From an uncultured Muribaculaceae bacterium (GTDB lineage: Bacteria; Bacteroidota; Bacteroidia; Bacteroidales; Muribaculaceae), in contig CAJUAF010000013.1 in the NCBI GenBank assembly GCA_910584365.1, positions 4,407 through 68,406 on the forward strand: a stretch of DNA of 64,000 nucleotides. Reading direction: 5' to 3'. Under the pieces are notes generated by a model, which saw nothing but the letters and a program-made list of their open reading frames with translations, did not search any database and had not been told where the DNA came from. The position numbers and the translations under genes were made by a program. Shown here in pieces: positions 28,201 to 35,257 of this stretch. Numbering within the stretch: position 1 is the stretch's first letter; the number at the start of each line of letters is the position of its first letter.

Positions 28201-28690
28201 TCCACCGGTAGCGCGGCAGCGGGTCGGGGCAGTTTACGATGGCCTTTTCACCGCCGATGTAAGCCTGGAAGCTGTACTGTCCGTCAAAGCCGATGAAGAA
28301 GCCGAACCCCGAGCGGGCGTTGTCGTCCAGGCAGTTGACAATACAGGTCTGGCCTTCGGGATCGGGGCTGTCTACTTTGATTACCGGATAGGACTGGAGA
28401 GCCACCCATAGGCTGACCGTCATTTTGCGGCTGACAGGAAGACTCCTTACCGAGGCGCCGACGTATGAGGTATAGCCGTCGAGAAAAAGGGCTTTCCCCC
28501 TGGCTCCGGGGGCGCTTTCGGCGCCGAAGTTCCCCAGGACGTCGAAAGCGTCGCCGCTGACGGTCTCGGTTATTCTGCCCGAGTCGTCGGGATCGAGGGG
28601 ATAATGCGCCACAATAGCTGCCGGGGCATCGAGTCCCGACAGCCACAGGGCCGCACACAGTACTATCTTTTTGAGCGGATTGATTTTCAT
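25238..28690 (-). CDS. LamG-GH32-DUF4960 fusion protein
   Basis: The 1150-aa exported protein combines a LamG domain (about 25-235), a GH32 propeller and sandwich (about 265-760) and, after a linker, a DUF4960 domain (about 790-1085) with a C-terminal sorting-like tail. GH32 residues seen are FRDPYF and SFIEMPA, and the nucleophile motif is WTNETHG with Glu283 replacing Asp. The DUF4960 part has WIHIDRIG, ADGGNMLLTGHATQF, WRQDHNCLWDLN, LGTW/GTWGHVQDYAVAG and LANGLAACE. DUF4960 is the domain of the surface levan-binding lipoprotein in B. thetaiotaomicron, so the fusion joins an enzyme to its own binding module. It is 13 bases from the gene upstream and 19 from the gene downstream, one operon. 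Confidence 0.87.
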   Translation of the reverse strand: MKINPLKKIVLCAALWLSGLDAPAAIVAHYPLDPDDSGRITETVSGDAFDVLGNFGAESAPGARGKALFLDGYTSYVGASVRSLPVSRKMTVSLWVALQSYPVIKVDSPDPEGQTCIVNCLDDNARSGFGFFIGFDGQYSFQAYIGGEKAIVNCPDPLPRYRWNSLAAIIDADEGKLRFYNNGELMAQADCSHGDISVGPSPLHIAQDGWEEWFGSGADAFRTTAFGGLLDDLTVYDEALPADALKQWRADAAPVLTVPASRYEDDRWHPRFHGCPSGAWTNETHGLIHYDGRYHLFFQKNAAGPYMARLHWGHLTSTNLYDWQEERIALAPGEPYDEESGTRFNNDMKGCWSGCVYTDNELTGGRPAILYTGVDYAKARILGATPSEYDNTLISWTKNLTPLIDGRPEGLSDDFRDPYFFRNGENACIVVGSQKERVVDGVTKKCAAVTLHRWRDGRWIPHPDDLFYWGWDTDADGSFIEMPAVLKMDNGSWLFVYTPLGTAQGVKTMYRTGSIDSEGRFVTDDASTTSRGVDLFGKEGYGLLSPSIMQNDGRTIALGIAADKLGSYDNKVNGWAHCYSFPREWSLDDRNRLCQKPAEELRGLRSPVNYSRANFTLSGTAPLGDVRGREAEIRSTWTCGDSPFGLRFFLNPANRADSHASLTVDPQAHTVTVSLRHLPRIVNDGVYDGIYQATLPEEIAPGKELVLDLFIDRSVIDLFVNDRYAATVRVFPHDLDGTDIEAFADGPTQVNSLEGWVLSSVRNVSPNGNALPRQNATTRAAILIAGDDPAALNPQETAALELFRTMYPEGAVLTPGDVASRLSTRDFGTLWIHIDRIGAGKGNLPAELTDERVIEALRGFHADGGNMLLTGHATQFVHRIGRIDSRFAPGLYGDGEGGYGSDAWTLNAQIGWWQLNPDNKAPDASQYYDRRTHPVYEGLATSGIYAWETFPMLGSGDGSPMWRQDHNCLWDLNACSYTADGRNTVERFENENQARIIGTWGHVQDYAVAGVIEFLPTAGKGRAAGASGTILANGLAACELAPRYGDNAYTGNVERLNANALSYLMTKDPGRTLTGTESYPADTKGELFAVPGIGIGYRGLTPGTQLTLLTADGRIIESRRITGADGIVGTGCRGLVIVSAGNMAAKFLIK

Positions 28691-28703
28691 GCGGAAAGTA
28701 GTT

Positions 28704-30902
28704 TTACAGAATCAGCTTGGTGACCGTTCCGGCAGCCGATACGATGACCGTTCCGGAAACGTCGACCGGGAAGGAGCCTTCTCCGCTGACGGTGCGCGCC
28801 TCGATCAGGCGTCCGTCAAGACGGTAGACTTCGATGAGGGTGGGACGCGGGAATCCTTCGTAACCGATGCCGCCGGGGATGGCGTGTACAGAGCCTTGCG
28901 CGGAAATTTCCACTTCCTCTACGCCCGATAGGACCCGCTCGTGCCAGGGGGACAGATAATCGATTATATTCGCCGTCAGGCGGTCGGTGTTAGCCTGGTA
29001 ATCATTGCCGGGAGTGCGGTCATGGTAGAGCTGGACGCAACCGAGTCCGTTGGCGATGATGGTGCCTTTGGGGGCTTTGTCCTTGTTCAGCTCGTCGAGA
29101 CCCGGCTCGGAGGCATACGCCACGGCGGAAGAAGCGGGATGGAATTCCACGATTCCGGCGGCCTGGTGGTTCCAGTCCTGTCCCCAGGTCCCCAGAACGG
29201 TGGCGTTGGCGTCCTGTTCGAAGCGGGCCACTCCGTCGGGTCCATCGGAAATGAATTTGAAGTCGGTCACTGTCACCAGGTAGCGGAGACAGTTGAAAGT
29301 AAGCTGTTCGAGCTGGGAGTGCCAGGCGTTTCCTCCGTTGCGGGGCGCCCATTCACAGGCGGCCAGACCGTTGGCGATGATTCGTCCGCGGTAACGGATT
29401 GTCGGACGGAACTCCACGATTCCGGCTACGGCGTCATCTGCCACCTGTCCCCACGTGCCGAGTATGCGGGCGTTGCAATCTTCCTGAAAAGCGGTGATCT
29501 TGTTAATCGGGCGCCCTTTGTAAGGGGCGAGATTGTTCAGGTCCCAGAGGCAGTTGTGGTCCTCGCGCCACATTGCCGAGCCGTCGGCGGTTCCCTCTAT
29601 GGGGAAAGAGGAGTAGGCGTAGGGGCTGTCTGCGGAAATCAGGTCGGCGAATATGTCGTGGCCGGTGCGGTCATAATAGCCCGTGGCTTCGTCGTGCCAG
29701 TTCCATCCGATATGGGCGTTGATATGCCAGACGTCCGTACCCTCCGCACCGTCGCCGCTTCCGAAAAGGTTCGGAGCATATTCGGCGTCGACGCGGCCGA
29801 TGGGGACCACAAGCTGGGTGGCCTGTTTTGTCAGAAGGAGCTGACCTCCGTTTTCGGAATATTGCTTCAGGGCGGCGATCAGGCGCTCGCTGCGGAATCC
29901 TTCCGGCAGGTTCTCCCAACCCGGCTGCAGTCCGCAGCGGTCGATATGGATCCAGAGGCAGTCGAAATGGTTGTAATCCTCGATGAGATCGATGTTCTCC
30001 GGGCCGATTATCTCGACCTTCACAGTCGGGCGCACACGCTTGATAAATCCTTCGGGATTGAGCATGAAATCTGCCGCGGCGCGTTCCTGGGGGTTCTCGA
30101 TTTTGTCGATATCGGCGAAACTGTGGACTCCCGGCTCGCTGACATAGATGCCGATAGTGGCGTTCTCGTCGGTCTTCATGGCCAGGCGCCACATACAGTT
30201 GTGGTCCTCGCGGTGGGTGGCGGCGTGGGAAGTGTTCCCTTGCATAGGGAACACGCGGTAAGGATTGTTGTCATATATGGGGTCGGGAACGGCGGCCCAT
30301 TCCGTGGATGCCATGTCGGTCAGGCCGGCGTAGATGGGATGGTTGCGGCGGTCGACATACTGGCCCAGGGGGTCATCCCCTTGTCGGATGGCGCCGATCT
30401 GGGCGTTGACGGACCAGATGTCGGGATTCTCGCCCCCTTCTCCGGAGGAGAATACGTTGGGGCGCAGATAGTCGGCCAGGCATCCCAGGCCGTCGGAGTA
30501 AAGAAGCTCGATGGCGAACTTCGACATATAGAGGTTTCCTCCGTCCTCATGGAATTTGCGGACGGCATCAAGAAATTTCGGGCTGATGAAAGCCCCCCTG
30601 AATTTCTCGACTCCCTGGCTTTTGCCTATACTGTCGATATGAATCCAGAGACAGTCGAAGTCGGGATATTTGATTTTGTCGACATCCTCGGGGGTAAGTA
30701 TGGTGCCGAACTCGCTGAAACGCTCTTTGAAAAGTTTCGCTGCGGCGCGTTCCTGCGGCGGCTGTATGTCATCGACGCTTTTGGCGGCTATATACATAGC
30801 CATTTTCTGGTATCTTTTCTGGGCGGACGCGTTGCCGGAAAGAATCACCGGCAGCAATATCGCGATGGTCAGTTTAAGGAATGAAAGACTGGACTTTATC
30901 AT
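28704..30902 (-). CDS. Secreted double DUF4960 protein with one domain nested in the other
   Basis: The 732-aa protein starts with a signal peptide (LTIAILLPVILSGNASA). Two DUF4960 domains are visible but their order is unusual. The first opens normally (ERAAAKLF, WIHIDSIG, EDGGNLYMSK, REDHNCMWRL) and breaks near residue 250. A complete second domain follows (ERAAADF, WIHIDRCG, NGGQLLLTKQATQL, REDHNCLWDLN, GTWGQVADDAVAGIVEF, IANGLAACEWAP). Only then does the rest of the first appear (ARFEQDANATVLGTWGQ, IANGLGC). The tail (VYRLDGRLIEAR) is T9SS-like. It is probably a fructan-binding surface protein with no enzyme part. It lies between the DUF4960 gene at 31073 and the fusion at 25238. Confidence 0.82.
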   Translation of the reverse strand: MIKSSLSFLKLTIAILLPVILSGNASAQKRYQKMAMYIAAKSVDDIQPPQERAAAKLFKERFSEFGTILTPEDVDKIKYPDFDCLWIHIDSIGKSQGVEKFRGAFISPKFLDAVRKFHEDGGNLYMSKFAIELLYSDGLGCLADYLRPNVFSSGEGGENPDIWSVNAQIGAIRQGDDPLGQYVDRRNHPIYAGLTDMASTEWAAVPDPIYDNNPYRVFPMQGNTSHAATHREDHNCMWRLAMKTDENATIGIYVSEPGVHSFADIDKIENPQERAAADFMLNPEGFIKRVRPTVKVEIIGPENIDLIEDYNHFDCLWIHIDRCGLQPGWENLPEGFRSERLIAALKQYSENGGQLLLTKQATQLVVPIGRVDAEYAPNLFGSGDGAEGTDVWHINAHIGWNWHDEATGYYDRTGHDIFADLISADSPYAYSSFPIEGTADGSAMWREDHNCLWDLNNLAPYKGRPINKITAFQEDCNARILGTWGQVADDAVAGIVEFRPTIRYRGRIIANGLAACEWAPRNGGNAWHSQLEQLTFNCLRYLVTVTDFKFISDGPDGVARFEQDANATVLGTWGQDWNHQAAGIVEFHPASSAVAYASEPGLDELNKDKAPKGTIIANGLGCVQLYHDRTPGNDYQANTDRLTANIIDYLSPWHERVLSGVEEVEISAQGSVHAIPGGIGYEGFPRPTLIEVYRLDGRLIEARTVSGEGSFPVDVSGTVIVSAAGTVTKLIL

Positions 30903-30986
30903 AATAGGAATGTAGATTCAAGGGAGTAAAAAACGGGTCAGGCAGTATAGACTAAGATTGCGGTCAGCCTCCTGAATGGGGAGGCG

Positions 30987-31034
30987 AAAAAAGAGAGGCC
31001 GCGGGAGATTCCCGGGGGACAGTGCCGCGGCCTC
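30987..31034 (-). terminator. Strong hairpin with T-run inside the fructan operon
   Basis: A perfect 10-bp GAGGCCGCGG/CCGCGGCCTC stem (31025-31034 with 30995-31004) with an inner CCCGGG stem is followed on the minus strand by TCTTTTTT. It may end or reduce transcription between the DUF4960 genes at 31073 and 28704. Confidence 0.75.
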
Positions 31035-31072
31035 CTGATGGTTGAGGATATATTCGGGAAGGACTTGGGGGA

Positions 31073-32152
31073 TTAACGGACGATGACTTTGGAAGTCCGG
31101 GCGCCCTGGCGCAGGATATAGATGCCGGGAGTCAGGCTGTCGGCTCTGACGGCCATACCCTGGAGATTGAAATATTCGGCGGGAGCGTCGGCGTCGGCAG
31201 CTTCCACGGCCTCTACCGATGCGCTTTCAGGCATGAGGTAGTCAAGGCAGTTGGCGGTCAGACGGGTCAGGTTGTCGTGGTAGACGTTGACGCCCGTGCG
31301 GGGGGACCACTCGCAGGCGGCCAGTCCGTTGGCGATCACGCGGCCGGCGGTTTCACCTTCGGGAAGGAATTCCACGATTCCGGCCACGGCGTAATCCTGT
31401 ACGTGTCCCCAGGTGCCGAGGACAACGGCATTGTTCTGGGTCTCGAAGCGCTCCACGGTGTTGCGTCCTTCGGCTGTGTAGGAGTAAGCGTTCAGGTCCC
31501 ACATACAGTTATGGTCTTCGCGCCACAGGGAAGTCTCGGGGTTGCCGGTCCCTTCCATCGGGAAAGTCTCGAAGGGGAAATCCTCGCTGGTGGACAATCC
31601 TTTGTAGATGGCGTGGCCGCGGCGGTCGTAATACTGCGAAGCGTCCGGCTCCTGGTTGTCGGGGTTGAGCTGCCACCATCCGATCTGGGCGTTGACGTTC
31701 CAGTTGTCGAATCCTTCGCCGCCGTCGCCGTCACCGTAGATGCCGGGAGCGAAAGAGGCGTCTATGCGGCCGATGCGGGTCAGCAGCTGGGTGGCCTGTT
31801 TGGTAAGGAGGAGGTTTCCGCCGTCGGCTACGAATTTCTTCAGGGCTTCGACGGTGGCTTCATCGGAAAATTCCGCGGGCAGATTACCAAGTCCTATGCC
31901 TACCCGGTCAATATGGATCCAGATACATTCGAGGTTGGCGGCGTTTATTCCGGAAGTCTCTCCGGGAGTGATTATGACTCCGTCGGGATGGGTCTCGGTA
32001 AACCAGCGGGCAGCGGCGTGTTCCTGGAAGTTGTCGATGGATTCGATGTCGGAAGCGCTGATCAGGATGGCGGCGTTGGGATTTGCGTAAACGGATGCCG
32101 AGCAGGCCAGGGCGGCGGTCAGCATGGCGGATTTGAGTAATGATTTTTTCAT
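31073..32152 (-). CDS. Single-domain DUF4960 secreted protein
   Basis: The 359-aa product has a signal peptide (MKKSLLKSAMLTAALACSAS) with no clear lipobox. One DUF4960 domain covers about residues 25-310 and contains WIHIDRVG, DGGNLLLTKQATQL, REDHNCMWDLN, VVLGTWGHVQDYAVAG and VIANGLAACEW. The final 50 residues (YFNLQGMAVRADSLTPGIYILRQG) are a T9SS type A-like tail, so it is likely surface-attached or released. The relatives at 25238, 28704 and 32345 share these motifs. It is inferred to bind fructan or fructo-oligosaccharide. It is flanked by hairpins on both sides, so its expression may be set separately from its neighbours. Confidence 0.82.
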   Translation of the reverse strand: MKKSLLKSAMLTAALACSASVYANPNAAILISASDIESIDNFQEHAAARWFTETHPDGVIITPGETSGINAANLECIWIHIDRVGIGLGNLPAEFSDEATVEALKKFVADGGNLLLTKQATQLLTRIGRIDASFAPGIYGDGDGGEGFDNWNVNAQIGWWQLNPDNQEPDASQYYDRRGHAIYKGLSTSEDFPFETFPMEGTGNPETSLWREDHNCMWDLNAYSYTAEGRNTVERFETQNNAVVLGTWGHVQDYAVAGIVEFLPEGETAGRVIANGLAACEWSPRTGVNVYHDNLTRLTANCLDYLMPESASVEAVEAADADAPAEYFNLQGMAVRADSLTPGIYILRQGARTSKVIVR

Positions 32153-32185
32153 GATTTACATGGAATTAAGAGGGTCGTTAAAGAT

Positions 32186-32251
32186 AAGGTCCGGGGGCGG
32201 GAGCTTTCCTCCTTGCCCGACGGCAAGGCACATGACGGGCCCCCGGACCTT
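32186..32251 (-). repeat. Long intergenic hairpin between DUF4960 genes
   Basis: A perfect 13-bp stem (32186-32198 with 32239-32251) encloses a second 7-bp stem (CCTTGCC/GGCAAGG, 32211-32217 with 32222-32228). No good T-run follows on the minus strand, so it could be an mRNA-processing or stabilising element, or a leaky terminator. Confidence 0.6.
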
Positions 32252-32344
32252 ATAATCCGGTCAGAATGTATTGGAAATCAGAACCTTTTTACCTCGTGAA
32301 TTTCCGCAACCGAAACCGGGATCTTTGGTTTGCTTTTAGTTGAT

Positions 32345-33538
32345 TTATTTAAGGTAATTGAGAATATTGAGGGTCAGCTGTTCCACGTTGTGCTGGTAGG
32401 GGTTCTGGCCGGAATTCTGGTTCCACTCGTATGCGGCCAGACCGTTGGCGATGCAGCGTCCGTGGGTGTCGTTGGCGTAGAATTCCACCAGACCGGCCAC
32501 GCAGTGGTCGCGGACGTGTCCCCAGGTGGCGAGGACGAGCGAGTTGGTGGTCTGCTCGAAGTTGGCGATGACGTCGCGCTGTGAGCCTTTGCCGTAGATG
32601 TTGCAGTCCCACATACAGTTGTGGTCTTCCCGCTGGCCGGGACCGATGAGGGGGAGGGTCAGGTAACCGTAGTTGTTGGGGTCCTCGAGTGTCAGACCCT
32701 TGTAGATGGCGTGGGCGGTGCGGTCATAATAACCCTGGTCTCCACCGTCCTTGAAGTCGACACCGAGATAGGGGTTGATGACCCATACGTCGGTACCCGA
32801 ACCTCCCTGGCCGTTGCCGAAGATTGTGGGAGCCATATTCTCGGGAACCATCCCCAGGGGTACGGTAAGCTGTGTGGCCATGTTGGCAAGGTAGATGGAA
32901 CCGCCGTTAGCCGAGTATTCGCGAAGGGCGGCGATGGTGGAGTCATCGGCCAGTCCGCCGGGAAGATTCTCCCATCCGAAGGGGAGACCCACGCGGTCGA
33001 TTTCAATCCAGATTACCGAATAGATGTCGGGGTCAAGGGAGGAAATCTGTGAGGGCTGGATGAACTCGGCGTTCTCCTGGGCGGAGAACCAGGTGGCTGC
33101 GGCGCGTTCGTCGTCATCGGGCAGATCGGCCACGGACGGGGCGGTCATCAGGTAAGCCATCTTTGAGGCCACGTAGGGGACGCGGGCGATAATGGAGATG
33201 CCTTCCGAGACATATCCCCCATCGTAGTCGATTTTGACGGTGTAGACCAGGTCGCGGTCCATAGGCTGCCCCTTGAGGACGCAGGAGGTTGCGTCGGCGG
33301 GGAGGATGGTGGGGGCACCGTTGTCGCAGCTTACGCGCACGCCGGTGATACCTTCCCGGGCGGGTAGTTCCCAGCTGAGGGTCACTGTGCGGCCGGCGAC
33401 ATCGGCCTGGAGGCCGGTGGCTTTGGCAAGCTCGGGAACGTCGGGGTATCCTTTGGGTTCATAATCCGAGCAGGAGGTCAGCAGGCCGCAGAGGATAACC
33501 GTGAAAGCGGCCATGAAGTATATCGCGAATCTTTTCAT
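32345..33538 (-). CDS. Surface levan-binding-type lipoprotein (FnIII-like + DUF4960)
   Basis: The 397-aa lipoprotein has lipobox LTSC near residue 23. A fibronectin/Ig-like domain (about 35-120: TVTLSWELPAREGITGVRV) is followed by a DUF4960 domain (about 125-395: WIEIDRVG, NGGSIYLANMATQL, REDHNCMWD, LATWGHVRDHCVAG, IANGLAAYEW). It directly follows susD by 21 bases, the place of the SusE-like fructan-binding lipoprotein in the B. thetaiotaomicron fructan locus. The layout is the same, so I infer an outer-membrane surface glycan-binding protein that works with SusCD. It is the only DUF4960 member here with a lipoprotein signal. Confidence 0.86.
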   Translation of the reverse strand: MKRFAIYFMAAFTVILCGLLTSCSDYEPKGYPDVPELAKATGLQADVAGRTVTLSWELPAREGITGVRVSCDNGAPTILPADATSCVLKGQPMDRDLVYTVKIDYDGGYVSEGISIIARVPYVASKMAYLMTAPSVADLPDDDERAAATWFSAQENAEFIQPSQISSLDPDIYSVIWIEIDRVGLPFGWENLPGGLADDSTIAALREYSANGGSIYLANMATQLTVPLGMVPENMAPTIFGNGQGGSGTDVWVINPYLGVDFKDGGDQGYYDRTAHAIYKGLTLEDPNNYGYLTLPLIGPGQREDHNCMWDCNIYGKGSQRDVIANFEQTTNSLVLATWGHVRDHCVAGLVEFYANDTHGRCIANGLAAYEWNQNSGQNPYQHNVEQLTLNILNYLK

Positions 33539-33559
33539 TGTTTCAGATTTGAGGATTGT

Positions 33560-35236
33560 TTAGTTATAGAGGTCTCCGGCATTGTCGACCTGGTTGACGG
33601 GAATCGGGAAGTAGATTTCATCCTCGGTAAGGCTGGCGCCGGAATAGTAGGAGTGGACCTTCACCTCGGAAGCATAGTAGTTGTTCATCGTCTCCACGAC
33701 GTTGCCCCAGCGGACAAGGTCGAACCAGCGGTGGCCTTCCATGGCCAGCTCGATGCGGCGTTCCATGCGGACGGCGCGGCGGGCGTAGTCCTGATTCCAG
33801 CCGGAGGCGGGATATTCGCTGACAAGGTAGCTGGCTACCATCGGGTTGCAGTCTACGGGCGAGTAGGAGGGATCCACCGAGCGGGCGGCGCGGCTGCGGA
33901 TCTGGTTGATGAGGCTGCGGGCCTGGTCGAGGTCTTTGTTCTGCTCGATGAGGGCTTCGGCTTTCATGAGCATCACGTCGGCGTAGCGGATGAGGCTCCA
34001 GTTGAGCGAGGAAGCACCCCAGGGCACGATGCCGGGCTTGCAGTAGGGGGATTCGGGGGCGGTGTAGGGCTTTTTGCCGGAATACTGGCCGTAAAGCTCC
34101 AGGTTGCGGCACCAGTGTTCGTTGTACATATGGCCGCGCCAGGGCATTCCGATACGGCCCAGGGTGAAGTCAAGACGGGGGTCTACGTTGCCGGCATAGT
34201 CGGCGCGGTCCACGTTCTCGCTGTTGAAGGAGCCGTCAAGGAAGGGGAGACCGTTGTCATCGGTGCGGAAGGCGTTGACAAGGTTCTGGGAAGCCAGGTA
34301 GAAGTCGTCGCCGTTGCCGTAGAGGTTTCCTTCGGACCAGGTGCAGTTCAGACAGTTGTTGAAGTTGTACTGGTCGGGGGAGTTGGCCGAGGAGAACTGG
34401 ATTGCCATCACTGACTCGTACATATTGTTGTACTCGGGCTTGGACATATCCAGGAAGTTGGGATAAAGCTCATATTTTCCCGAGGAGATCACATAGCCGG
34501 CATATTCTTCGGCTTCGGCCCAGGATGAGGTGAAGAGGCTTACGCGGGCCATGATAGCGGCGGCCACGTAGCGGTTGAAGCGGCCTACCTGCGCCTGCGA
34601 CTCGGGCAGTGCGAGGTAGCACTGGCGGAGATCCTCCTTGATGAACCCGGCGATTTCCTCGCGGGTGTACTGGTCGGCGCGGCACTGGCTGGGGTCGATG
34701 ACGTTCTCGTCGAAGTAGGGGAACTTCTTGAATATGCGGAGCATATCGAAGTAATAGTAGGCGCGGAGAGTCTTCATCTCGGCGATGAACGACGCGCGGT
34801 TCTCTTCGGAGATGGAGGCGGAGTTGCGGATGGCGCGGATGGCGGTGTTGCAGCGGCTGATGGAATAGTAGTTGTTGCGCCACTTGAAATTGGCTACGTC
34901 GTTGTCGCTCTGGACATTGCCGACCTCAAGCTGGTGCATATAGCCTTCCATCGTCACGCCGTCGCCCCCCTTGAGGGCATCGTCGGAGCGGACATCGAAG
35001 ACCCAGTTGTTGATCGGGCCGGCGAAGGATTCGTTGTTGCCGAAGAAGTGGCACAGCAGGGTGGCGTAGGCCGAGGTCATCAGGTCTACAGCCTCGTCGT
35101 CGCCGATCTGCTCGTCGGTGAAGGTTCCCTGGGGCTTGGTGTCGAGCAGGTCGTCGCAGGAGACCGACGCCAGGGCCATACAGCACAGGGCGGAGCCGCA
35201 GAAGAAAGTCTTTATGATATTTTTATAGCTTTTCAT
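33560..35236 (-). CDS. SusD-family outer-membrane lipoprotein
   Basis: The 558-aa protein has a lipoprotein signal with lipobox VSCD near residue 27, followed at once by DLLDTKPQGTFTDEQ, the usual SusD start. TPR-like helices follow (YYSISRCNTAIRAIRN, AEMKTLRAYYYFDMLRIF), and the C-terminal part contains ADVMLMKAEALIEQN, RRIELAMEGHRWFDLVRWG and EDEIYFPIP, all classic family motifs. SusD caps the SusC channel and captures the polysaccharide at the cell surface. It begins 21 bases after susC, so the two are co-expressed. The fructan substrate is inferred from the GH32, DUF4960 and fructokinase neighbours. Confidence 0.96.
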   Translation of the reverse strand: MKSYKNIIKTFFCGSALCCMALASVSCDDLLDTKPQGTFTDEQIGDDEAVDLMTSAYATLLCHFFGNNESFAGPINNWVFDVRSDDALKGGDGVTMEGYMHQLEVGNVQSDNDVANFKWRNNYYSISRCNTAIRAIRNSASISEENRASFIAEMKTLRAYYYFDMLRIFKKFPYFDENVIDPSQCRADQYTREEIAGFIKEDLRQCYLALPESQAQVGRFNRYVAAAIMARVSLFTSSWAEAEEYAGYVISSGKYELYPNFLDMSKPEYNNMYESVMAIQFSSANSPDQYNFNNCLNCTWSEGNLYGNGDDFYLASQNLVNAFRTDDNGLPFLDGSFNSENVDRADYAGNVDPRLDFTLGRIGMPWRGHMYNEHWCRNLELYGQYSGKKPYTAPESPYCKPGIVPWGASSLNWSLIRYADVMLMKAEALIEQNKDLDQARSLINQIRSRAARSVDPSYSPVDCNPMVASYLVSEYPASGWNQDYARRAVRMERRIELAMEGHRWFDLVRWGNVVETMNNYYASEVKVHSYYSGASLTEDEIYFPIPVNQVDNAGDLYN

Positions 35237-35257
35237 TGTTGTGGAAATTCAGGGGGA

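Noticed and set aside
25376..30884. Long plus-strand frames (25376-27217, 28941-30884) opposite the GH32 and DUF4960 genes
   Set aside because: Both are mirror frames of genes with strong motifs and signal peptides. They have no plausible start signals or domains.
28704..30902. Assembly error as the cause of the split DUF4960 domain
   Set aside because: The frame is unbroken over 732 codons and the two domains differ in sequence throughout, so a simple misassembly or collapsed repeat is unlikely, though not excluded.
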